From contig JAEWWD010000013.1 of assembly GCA_023396535.1 (NCBI GenBank), positions 1 through 5,293 on the forward strand: a stretch of 5,293 nucleotides of DNA, written 5' to 3'. The DNA comes from Bacillota bacterium. Its GTDB lineage: Bacteria; Bacillota; Clostridia; Christensenellales; CAG-138. Positions 1-5,189 of the stretch are shown here, piece after piece (position 1 is the stretch's first letter; each line of letters opens with the position of its first letter). Under the pieces are notes generated by a model. The model did not search any database, was not told the origin of the DNA, and saw nothing but the letters and a program-made list of their open reading frames with translations. Position numbers and translations under genes: made by a program.

Positions 1-47
1 CCCCGGAAGGGATTGGACACGAATGGGCATGAAAATGTCGTGCGCTT

Positions 48-231
48 TATAGGAAGGGGGCATCGGGGGGGCCGGTGCTGAGCGCCGCCTGTGGCGGATG
101 AAGCGAAGCACAGGCCCAGTGAGCAAGGGAGCACTAACTCGCAAAGAGTCAGTGCGACCATTGCGAACTGTGGGATACGCAAGTTCCCCCCGATAGAAAT
201 AATATCGTCGGCTCAGTATGAGCCGATACCT
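48..231 (-). repeat. Modular structured repeat, copy A (long form)
   Basis: Read on the minus strand from 231 down. Hairpin 1 is AGGTATCGG with stem TCGGCTCA/TGAGCCGA (226-219 with 215-208). A T-rich linker follows, then a basal stem made by ATCGGGGGG (62-70) and CCCCCCGAT (186-194) that encloses the extra module of long copies. That module includes TTGCGAACTGTG (161-172), an inner hairpin at 131-155 (ten pairs with one A.C mismatch, loop GCAAA), and GCGGATGAAGCGA (94-106). The distal end TATAGGAAGGGGG (48-60) matches the end of copy C. The partner copy that other copies have would lie beyond the window start. Confidence 0.8.
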
Positions 232-273
232 TTGGGAATGGGAAGGCTGACGAAATACTATTGCAGTGCGGAT

Positions 274-291
274 AAAAAAAGACTTCGTCTT
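274..291 (-). terminator. Possible intrinsic terminator of noc
   Basis: On the minus strand AAGAC (291-287), loop GAA, GTCTT (283-279), with the T-run continuing to 274. The stem is only 5 bp before G.T wobbles, but the T-run of seven makes it the best terminator candidate downstream of noc. Confidence 0.4.
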
Positions 292-339
292 CCCAAACCG
301 GGCGGACAAAGCCTGTTTTCTATCCTATATAATCCCCCA

Positions 340-416
340 GCAAACGCTATGCGTTTGCGATAAGGGTTCCAAGGGCCGTTACGGCCCTTGGCGGGAGTCC
401 GAGGGCAGAGCCCTCG
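340..416. repeat. Three tandem hairpins directly downstream of noc
   Basis: GCAAACGC/GCGTTTGC (340-347, 351-358), CCAAGGGCCG/CGGCCCTTGG (369-378, 382-391) and CGAGGGC/GCCCTCG (400-406, 410-416) are perfect stems of 8, 10 and 7 bp with three-base loops. They begin 9 bases past the noc stop. None is followed by a T-run on the minus strand, so they look more like repeat modules or 3' end protection than terminators. Confidence 0.6.
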
Positions 417-425
417 AGTATTTCT

Positions 426-1328
426 TTATTCCTCAGCCTTTGTCCGCCTCACTTTGATATACACATCCACGCCGTCGGCGACGTCGGTCTGTTCCACGGT
501 GACGCACATGCCGCTTTCGTTAAGCTGCTTGGCGGCGGCGGCGACGGAGTTAAGGAACAGCCGGTAATCCCTGAGGTAGCGCAGTATCTTGGGGCGCGGG
601 GCGGCGCCGTCGTGCTTTTCGTCGTAAAGCTTATTGAGCGTCTTTTCCACCAGCTTTTCGGTATCCTTTACCGAAAGCGCGCGGTTTTTGACCTTCTCGA
701 TGACCTGAAGCTGCGTCTTTTCGTCGCGCAGCTTGAGCAATGCGCGGGCGTGCCGCTCCGTCATGCGCGCATCGAGCATGGCCTCCTTGACCTCGGGGGC
801 GAGCCTGAGCACGCGGAGCTTGTTGGCGACGGCGGACTGGCTTTTGCCCAGGCGGGCCGCGAGCTCTTCCTGCGTGAGGTTATAACTCAATATGAGCTGC
901 GCGTAGCATTCCGCTTCCTCAAGATAGTGCAGGTTTTCGCGCTGCAGGTTTTCGATGAGCGCCACCATGGCGCTTTCCTGGTCTACCATGGTTTCTTCCA
1001 CAAGGCAGGGCACCTCGCGCATGCCCAGCAGCTTGCACGCGCGCAGACGGCGCTCGCCCGCGACAAGCTCGTACCCGTCCGGCATGCGGCGCACCACGAG
1101 CGGCTGAATCAGCCCCACCTGGCGGATGGAGTCGGCGAGCTCCTCCAGCCCCTCGTCGTCGAATGTCTTGCGGGGCTGATTGGGGTTGGGGCGGATATCA
1201 TCGACCGGCAGGCGCAGAAGCTTACGGCCGTCCGCGCCGGGCAGCGTCACGGAGACGTTCGCCGGCCGCTGGAGTTCCGCCGGCGCGGCCTCGCCGCGCT
1301 TGTCCTTTAAAAAGTCGAACACTGCCAT
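426..1328 (-). CDS. noc: Nucleoid occlusion protein Noc (ParB/Spo0J family CTPase DNA-binding protein)
   Basis: A 300-residue ParB-family protein. These proteins load at a short DNA site, bind CTP and slide as clamps; Noc members also block division over the nucleoid, while ParB members segregate origins. The N-terminal ParB domain (about residues 36-130) carries the CTP-binding motif GERRLRA at 91-97 and IENLQREN at 125-132. A helix-turn-helix follows at about 150-175 (LTQEELAARLGKSQSAVANK). The SQSxxANKLR version and the C-terminal YLRDYRLFLNSV region resemble Noc more than Spo0J. The gene's place downstream of mnmG-rsmG also fits Noc. The N-terminus MAVFDFLKDK is short and could be an amphipathic membrane-binding helix (inference). 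I chose ATG at 1328 because a GGGAGGGAG ribosome site precedes it; the in-frame ATG at 1343 overlaps that site. A plain ParB remains possible. Its own promoter is expected in 1329-1687, but I saw no convincing one. Confidence 0.9.
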   Translation of the reverse strand: MAVFDFLKDKRGEAAPAELQRPANVSVTLPGADGRKLLRLPVDDIRPNPNQPRKTFDDEGLEELADSIRQVGLIQPLVVRRMPDGYELVAGERRLRACKLLGMREVPCLVEETMVDQESAMVALIENLQRENLHYLEEAECYAQLILSYNLTQEELAARLGKSQSAVANKLRVLRLAPEVKEAMLDARMTERHARALLKLRDEKTQLQVIEKVKNRALSVKDTEKLVEKTLNKLYDEKHDGAAPRPKILRYLRDYRLFLNSVAAAAKQLNESGMCVTVEQTDVADGVDVYIKVRRTKAEE

Positions 1329-1332
1329 TGTG

Positions 1333-1341
1333 CTCCCTCCC
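1333..1341 (-). promoter_or_regulatory. Ribosome binding site of noc, decides the start
   Basis: On the minus strand GGGAGGGAG lies 4 bases before ATG 1328, with its GGGAGG core 7 bases before it. An in-frame ATG at 1343-1341 overlaps this site and would add only five residues (MGGST), so 1328 is the better start. Confidence 0.75.
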
Positions 1342-1452
1342 ATGGTATCGTGATTCGATAAATGTTGCTCGTTTCCTGCCTATATTGCAAACAAACAGGG
1401 GATTCGAGATAATTAGTTTTTTTTCGGCATCGAGGGAAATCTGCGTGCAGAC

Positions 1453-1548
1453 CTGCCTGCGGGTGCAGAGGTATCGGCTCATACTGAGCCGACGAAATTT
1501 ATCTATACAGGGGGGAACTGACGTTCCCCCCTGTCCCCCCTTCCTATA
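1453..1548 (+). repeat. Modular structured repeat, copy C (short form)
   Basis: It begins with CTGCCTGCGGG, as copy B does. Hairpin 1 (1469-1495) is an exact 27-base inverted copy of 205-231. A linker containing TATCTAT leads to hairpin 2, ACAGGGGGGAAC (1507-1518) paired with GTTCCCCCCTGT (1523-1534), a perfect 12-bp stem with loop TGAC. The end CCCCCTTCCTATA (1536-1548) matches copy A. The long-form insert is absent. It faces copy D. Confidence 0.8.
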
Positions 1549-1585
1549 TCCAGCTCAGGATATGTACCCGGTAACAACGTACGTA

Positions 1586-1663
1586 CTCAGGGGGTGCGGG
1601 GGGCGAAGCCCGCCCGCTTTATAATAAAAAAATCCTTCGTCGACGCCGTAGGCGGCGATACAT
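1586..1663 (-). repeat. Modular structured repeat, copy D (short form), near-identical to copy E
   Basis: Hairpin 2 is GCGGGGGGC (1596-1604) with GCCCGCCCGC (1608-1617), one bulged base, loop GAA. Then come TTTATAAT and A7, and hairpin 1 TCGACGCC (1640-1647) with GGCGGCGA (1651-1658), with one A.G mismatch. The outer ATGTATCG is read on the minus strand. It matches 4990-5068 over its whole length with about four substitutions and one single-base indel. Confidence 0.85.
1626..1658 (-). terminator. Possible weak terminator of mnmG-rsmG within repeat copy D
   Basis: On the minus strand, hairpin 1 of copy D (1658-1640) is followed after 7 bases by T7 (1632-1626). The gap between stem and T-run is longer than in a typical intrinsic terminator. 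A strong GC hairpin (1617-1596) follows. It lies 30 bases past the rsmG stop. Confidence 0.3.
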
Positions 1664-1687
1664 TGTGAATTTAGAGTTTGTCGGTGA

Positions 1688-2368
1688 TTATAGCGGCTTG
1701 CGCGATGGTTCCCCGGCTTTTCGCGGGAAGCGGGCGGGGGTGGGCGCGGTCTTTTTCGCGAGTACCAGCGTGCGCTCGCCGTAGGGCATGGAGAACTCTT
1801 TAAGTTCCAGCGCGCAGTTGAGCGCCTTGCATGCGGATTGCGCGCTTTCGGACTCTTCGCGGGCGGCCGAGCCCTTGTAGCAGATGGATATGCCGCCCGT
1901 GCGCAGGAAAGGGACGGTCAGCTCCAGCAGGGTGGGGAGGGGTGCGACGGCGCGGGAGAGCGCGATATCGTACGCGCCCCGGTGGGGCGGGGCTTTTGCG
2001 GCGTCCTCCGCGCGGGCGTGAATGCAGGTTGCCGTAAGCCCCAGCGCGGCAAGCGTTTCCTTTAAGAATGCGACGCGTTTGTTAAGGCTGTCCAGCAGCG
2101 TCATGCGGATATCCGGCCGGGCGATGAGCAGCGGGATGCCGGGGAAGCCCGCGCCGGTGCCGACGTCGATACAGCTTGCGCCCTGCGATATAGAAGGAAG
2201 CGCGAGCAGTGAGTCGACAAAGTGCTTGTCGGCCGCTTCTTCAGGCGCGGTGATGGCGGTGAGGTTCATGCGCTCGTTGGCGGCGACGAGCATAGTAAAA
2301 TACGCGGCCAGCTTGTCCCGCTGCGCGGCGCTCAGATCGGGGAGTTTTTCATCCAGCAGTGCCCTCAT
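1688..2368 (-). CDS. rsmG: 16S rRNA (guanine(527)-N7)-methyltransferase RsmG (GidB)
   Basis: A cytoplasmic SAM-dependent enzyme that methylates N7 of G527 in 16S rRNA; its loss is known to give low-level streptomycin resistance. The 226-residue length is normal for the family. Visible landmarks are NLTAI at 35-39, HFVDS at 49-53, the SAM-binding loop DVGTGAGFPGIPL at 68-80, an acidic residue and LNKR at 93-98, ARAED at 118-122, LSRAVAPL at 137-144, and the Bacillota-type tail PRKAGEPSRKPL at 215-226. The start ATG overlaps the stop of mnmG as ATGA, and GGGAGG (2376-2381, inside mnmG) lies 7 bases before it. The two genes are therefore surely co-transcribed and probably translationally coupled. 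Downstream lies repeat copy D with a T-run, which may end the transcript. No key motif is missing. Confidence 0.97.
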   Translation of the reverse strand: MRALLDEKLPDLSAAQRDKLAAYFTMLVAANERMNLTAITAPEEAADKHFVDSLLALPSISQGASCIDVGTGAGFPGIPLLIARPDIRMTLLDSLNKRVAFLKETLAALGLTATCIHARAEDAAKAPPHRGAYDIALSRAVAPLPTLLELTVPFLRTGGISICYKGSAAREESESAQSACKALNCALELKEFSMPYGERTLVLAKKTAPTPARFPRKAGEPSRKPL

Positions 2369-4236
2369 GCGTTTGCCTCCCGCGTGCGCCGCCAGATTAA
2401 AAGCACCGCGATATCCGCGGGGGATACGCCGGGAATGCGGGCGGCCTGGCCGATGCTCTGGGGTTTGCGCGCGTTCAGTTTCTGCCGCGCTTCAATGCGG
2501 AGCCCGCCTATGGAGAGATAATCCGCGTCGGGCGGAAGATCCGCATCCTCCAGCGACTGCGCGCGCTTGACCTGCTCGCGCTGCTTGTCGATATAGCCGT
2601 CGTAATGCGCGTTTATTTCCACCTGCTCCAACGCGTCGGGGCCGAGGGCGGGAAGATCGTACAGAGCGGCGAGTTCGGTATACCGCACGCCCTGCCGTTT
2701 CAAAAGCGACGCGAGCATCACGCCGGATTTTGCGGGCGGTTCGCCCTTTTGCGCGAGGTAGGTTTGCAATATCACGTCCGGCGGGGCGATACGGCGGAGC
2801 GCCTCGGTGGCGCGGGCAATGCCTTCCTGCTTGCGCAGAAGCATATCGTAGCGCGCGCCGCCAATCAAGCCTGTTCTTCGGGCGAGCGCGGTGAGCCGCA
2901 GATCCGCATTGTCCTGCCGCAGCAGCAGCCGGTATTCGGCGCGGGAGGTCATCATGCGGTAGGGTTCGTCCGCGCCCTTGGTGGTCAGGTCGTCACAGAG
3001 CACGCCGATATACGCGTCGGAACGGGAAAGCGTCAGCGGCTCCTCGTTTTTCAGGTACAGCCCCGCGTTGATGGCGGCGTACAGCCCCTGCGCGGCGGCC
3101 TCCTCGTAACCGGAGGTGCCGTTGATCTGCCCGGCGCAGTACAGGCCGGGGATTTCGCGGGCACAAAGCCGCGCGTCGAGCGCCGTCGGGTCGATGCAGT
3201 CGTATTCTATGGCGTAGCCGGGGCGCACCATTTCGCAGCGCGTGAGCCCGGGGACGGTGCGCAGCATCTGTATTTGCACGTCGGCGGGCAGGCTGGTGCT
3301 CATGCCCTGCACGTATAGTTCATCGGTGGAGCGGCCTTCCGGCTCTATGAATATCTGGTGGCGCTCCTTATCCGCAAAGCGTACCAGCTTATCCTCTATG
3401 GAGGGGCAATACCGCGTGCCGGTGCCTTTTATGATGCCCGCGTACATGGGGGAGCGGTGCAGGTTGGCGCGGATGATTTCGTGCGTGCGCTCATTGGTAT
3501 AAGTCAGGTAGCAGGGCGTCTGCTCCATATCCCGCTCCGGCGTGAGGAAGGAGAACGCGGGCATGGGTACGTCGCCGCGCTGGATTTCCATTTCGTTATA
3601 ATCGAGGCTGCGGCCGTTAAGCCGTGCGGGCGTACCCGTTTTGAAGCGGCGCAGCGTGAAGCCGAGCTCAGAGAGCGCGTCGGATAACCCTTCCGCGCGC
3701 ATGAGCCCCGCAGGCCCCGATTGCTGCTGCCATTCGCCGATCAATATGCGGCTTTTGAGGTATACGCCGGTGCAAACGACAGCGGCGCGGCAGGCAAATT
3801 CCGCCCCCGCCGTAGTGACGACGCCGGATACGCGCCCGTTTTGTGTATGTATGCGGGCGCACTCGCCCTGCAGCAGCGCAAGGTTGGGCTGTGCTTCCAG
3901 CGTGTGCTTCATGCGCTCGTGATAGCGGCGCTTATCCATCTGCGCGCGCAGCGAATGCACCGCGGGCCCCTTGCCGAGGTTGAGCATGCGGATCTGTATG
4001 AGCGTATCGTCGGCGGCAAGCCCCATTTCCCCGCCCAGCGCGTCCACCTCGCGCACGAGGTGGCCCTTGCTGGTGCCGCCGATGGCGGGGTTGCAGGGCA
4101 TGAGGCCGATGCTGTCGAGGTTGAGCGTCAGAAGGAGCGTAGAAAGCCCCATGCGCGCGAGGGCAAGGCCGGCCTCGCAGCCCGCGTGGCCCGCGCCTAT
4201 TACGACGGCGTCATATGCGCCCGCGTGGTAGGCCAT
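2365..4236 (-). CDS. mnmG: tRNA uridine-5-carboxymethylaminomethyl modification enzyme MnmG (GidA)
   Basis: A FAD-dependent protein that works with the GTPase MnmE to build (carboxymethyl)aminomethyl groups on C5 of U34 in several tRNAs, using methylene-tetrahydrofolate. The product is 623 residues, close to the usual 620-630. The FAD dinucleotide motif GAGHAGCEA is at 14-22, the signature CNPAIGGTSKGHLVREVDAL at 48-67, and the motif with the catalytic cysteine, RYCPSIEDK, at 275-283 (Cys277, the same number as in E. coli). The second signature AGQINGTSGYEEAAAQG is at 368-384, and the C-terminal MnmE/tRNA-binding part contains EARQKLNARKPQSIGQAARI at 582-601. I chose ATG 4236 over GTG 4242 from ribosome-site spacing. 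It is the first gene of an mnmG-rsmG operon and overlaps rsmG by four bases. A likely promoter and a structured leader of about 210 bases precede it. mnmE is not adjacent, unlike in many Bacillota. Confidence 0.98.
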   Translation of the reverse strand: MAYHAGAYDAVVIGAGHAGCEAGLALARMGLSTLLLTLNLDSIGLMPCNPAIGGTSKGHLVREVDALGGEMGLAADDTLIQIRMLNLGKGPAVHSLRAQMDKRRYHERMKHTLEAQPNLALLQGECARIHTQNGRVSGVVTTAGAEFACRAAVVCTGVYLKSRILIGEWQQQSGPAGLMRAEGLSDALSELGFTLRRFKTGTPARLNGRSLDYNEMEIQRGDVPMPAFSFLTPERDMEQTPCYLTYTNERTHEIIRANLHRSPMYAGIIKGTGTRYCPSIEDKLVRFADKERHQIFIEPEGRSTDELYVQGMSTSLPADVQIQMLRTVPGLTRCEMVRPGYAIEYDCIDPTALDARLCAREIPGLYCAGQINGTSGYEEAAAQGLYAAINAGLYLKNEEPLTLSRSDAYIGVLCDDLTTKGADEPYRMMTSRAEYRLLLRQDNADLRLTALARRTGLIGGARYDMLLRKQEGIARATEALRRIAPPDVILQTYLAQKGEPPAKSGVMLASLLKRQGVRYTELAALYDLPALGPDALEQVEINAHYDGYIDKQREQVKRAQSLEDADLPPDADYLSIGGLRIEARQKLNARKPQSIGQAARIPGVSPADIAVLLIWRRTREANA

Positions 4237-4243
4237 GACCACC

Positions 4244-4252
4244 CCTCCTTTC
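4244..4252 (-). promoter_or_regulatory. Near-perfect ribosome binding site of mnmG, decides the start
   Basis: GAAAGGAGG on the minus strand is fully complementary to the 16S rRNA 3' end. Its AGGAGG core ends 7 bases before ATG 4236 but only 1 base before the in-frame GTG at 4242, so ATG 4236 is the start. Confidence 0.85.
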
Positions 4253-4266
4253 TAGTGTTTGCCATG

Positions 4267-4295
4267 CCACTGAAAGTCCTTCGGACTTTCAGTGG
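4267..4295. repeat. 13-bp perfect inverted repeat (hairpin) before the mnmG ribosome site
   Basis: CCACTGAAAGTCC at 4267-4279 pairs with GGACTTTCAGTGG at 4283-4295 across a TTC loop. On the plus strand it is followed by GTTTTCT, so it could end plus-strand transcription, but no plus-strand gene precedes it. On the minus strand it sits just upstream of the mnmG ribosome site. Confidence 0.7.
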
Positions 4296-4310
4296 GTTTT
4301 CTACAGGTTA

Positions 4311-4332
4311 GAATGCCGTAATAACGGCATTC
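4311..4332. repeat. 9-bp perfect inverted repeat (hairpin) in the mnmG leader
   Basis: GAATGCCGT at 4311-4319 pairs with ACGGCATTC at 4324-4332 across an AATA loop. Confidence 0.65.
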
Positions 4333-4337
4333 TCCCG

Positions 4338-4405
4338 CAAATTCGGCGAGTGAATCGCCGAATTTGAATGAACCACGGGGGATTACGATCCCCCGTACCC
4401 CCTGA
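4338..4405 (+). repeat. Diverged modular repeat, copy F, inside the mnmG leader
   Basis: It contains a 12-bp hairpin, CAAATTCGGCGA (4338-4349) with TCGCCGAATTTG (4355-4366), then a second hairpin, ACGGGGGAT (4375-4383) with ATCCCCCGT (4388-4396), loop TACG. ACCCCCTGA follows, as in copies D and E on their minus strand. The order and the CCCCCTGA tail fit the family, but the GTATCG lead is lost, so membership is inferred. Confidence 0.5.
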
Positions 4406-4454
4406 AGATTACTCTGATCCAAATGCACCATTCGGGTGAAGGATACCAGCAAAA

Positions 4455-4483
4455 AGTATAACAAAATGCGGGTGGTTTCACAA
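4455..4483 (-). promoter_or_regulatory. Probable sigma-A type promoter of mnmG-rsmG
   Basis: On the minus strand, TTGTGA (4483-4478, four of six to consensus) and TATACT (4460-4455, five of six) are separated by exactly 17 bases. Transcription would start near 4448, giving a leader of about 212 bases before ATG 4236. It is the best promoter seen upstream of mnmG. Confidence 0.55.
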
Positions 4484-4528
4484 GAATTGAATTAAGGCGC
4501 GCGCTAGGTTAGCTATTTGCGCGTGGTT

Positions 4529-4735
4529 GCTGCCTGCGGGGAAAAGGTATCGGCGCTTTCAGCGCCGATGAATATCTATTTTATTTAATAGCGGGAGGGC
4601 TTCACAGTTCGCAATAGTCGTGCCGCGTCGCAGCATAGCTGCGTCCTTGCACTCCTTTGCTTACTGGTCTTTCGCCTCGCTTCATCCGCCGCAGCGGCGC
4701 TCGGCTTCGACTCCCCGCTCCCCCTGGAGTACGAA
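4529..4735 (+). repeat. Modular structured repeat, copy B (long form)
   Basis: It starts GCTGCCTGCGGGG. Hairpin 1 is ATCGGCGCT (4549-4557) with AGCGCCGAT (4561-4569), loop TTC. An AT-rich linker leads to AGCGGGAGGGCTTC, shared exactly with copy E. The extra module 4604-4708 has ACAGTTCGCAA, a hairpin at 4620-4652 (GTGC/GCAC outside, CGCAGC/GCTGCG inside), and TCGCTTCATCCGC (4677-4689). It splits hairpin 2, whose arms GCGGGAG (4591-4597) and CTCCCCGC (4711-4718) could still form a basal stem. The end CCCCCTGGAGTACG resembles the ends of copies D and E. Confidence 0.8.
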
Positions 4736-4989
4736 TAGGTGCATAATAAATTTGTTAAACGGATAGGACTTGGAAGTGATGATCCGAGAAAAAGAGGGCG
4801 TGGTCTCCATAACGAATTAAAACCTAGAATTGTAGAGTAATTCGTTTTACATATAGGTGATTATAATTTTAACTTCATAATTCTTTGGCTTGACATAAAT
4901 AAGACCTATTATATTCCATTCTCCTAACTATAACATCCTACATATTAACGGTATATCCCAATAATCTTCACTTTATACCATGCCCGTAT
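4736..4989. other. AT-rich island between repeat copies B and E, with a 33-codon ORF
   Basis: Composition changes sharply to AT-rich here against GC-rich surroundings. A short plus-strand frame, GTG 4739 to TAA 4840, encodes 33 residues including FVKRIGLGSDDPRKRGRG. It uses AGA, ATA and TTA codons that the neighbouring genes largely avoid. A weak GGAG lies 10 bases before the GTG. It may be the tail of a decayed foreign gene; I recognise no family. The rest (4841-4989) has no convincing gene. TTGACA near 4889 has no properly spaced -10. Confidence 0.35.
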
Positions 4990-5087
4990 CTCAGGGGGTG
5001 CGGGGGGCGAAGCCCTCCCGCTTTATAATAAAAAAATCATTCGTCGCCGCCCGCAGGCGGCGATACATATTTGTTCCTACAGGCAGC
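4990..5087 (-). repeat. Modular structured repeat, copy E (short form)
   Basis: Hairpin 2 is GCGGGGGGC (5000-5008) with GCCCTCCCGC (5012-5021), loop GAA. A TTTATAAT and A-run linker follows. Hairpin 1 is a perfect 8-bp stem, TCGCCGCC (5044-5051) with GGCGGCGA (5056-5063). CAGGCAGC at 5080-5087 is the inverted match of the GCTGCCTG that opens copy B. It faces copy B across an AT-rich island. Confidence 0.8.
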
Positions 5088-5128
5088 GGTACGCCTTAAC
5101 CGGCAGCACTGACGTCAAACTTCGCCCC

Positions 5129-5157
5129 TTCCAATACAGGGCCGAAAGTCTTATACT
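5129..5157 (+). promoter_or_regulatory. Possible promoter of the DUF362-like gene
   Basis: TTCCAA (5129-5134, three of six) and TATACT (5152-5157, five of six) are 17 bases apart. Transcription would start near 5164, about 26 bases before the ATG. The -35 match is weak. Confidence 0.35.
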
Positions 5158-5189
5158 GGAAGAAGACAACCACAAGCAGGAGGCAATAC

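Larger units (their letters stand above)
4237..4448 (-). other. Structured 5' leader of mnmG with four hairpins
   Basis: The predicted leader contains four perfect inverted repeats, in transcript order: 4396-4375 (9 bp, loop of 4), 4366-4338 (12 bp, loop of 5), 4332-4311 (9 bp, loop of 4) and 4295-4267 (13 bp, loop of 3). The last ends 14 bases before the ribosome site. No T-run follows any of them on the minus strand, so a classical attenuator is not supported. The two upstream hairpins look like a diverged copy of the local repeat family. I recognise no riboswitch. Confidence 0.45.

Noticed and set aside
1..81. Open frame from the window edge to TGA at 79-81
   Set aside because: It is only 26 codons, unrecognised, and its end lies in repeat copy A. 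I cannot tell a gene tail from chance.
91..363. Plus-strand 90-codon ORF starting GTG
   Set aside because: It lies in repeat copy A and in hairpins. The matching module in copy B differs by 8 bases in spacing, so no frame is conserved, and there is no family resemblance.
490..498. TGTTCCACG, matching one half of a parS site
   Set aside because: The second half does not match (no TGGAACA), and it lies inside the noc coding sequence.
612..1310. Long plus-strand ORF antisense to noc
   Set aside because: It is the antisense shadow of a clearly recognised ParB-family gene in GC-rich DNA; the same applies to the plus-strand frames over rsmG and mnmG.
4252..4464. Minus-strand 70-codon ORF upstream of mnmG
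   Set aside because: It starts at a TTG, overlaps the probable promoter -10, and runs through all four leader hairpins. A shadow frame is more likely.
48..5087. CRISPR array
   Set aside because: The repeats are few, long, in both orientations and unevenly spaced, with internal hairpins; there are no regular spacers or cas genes.
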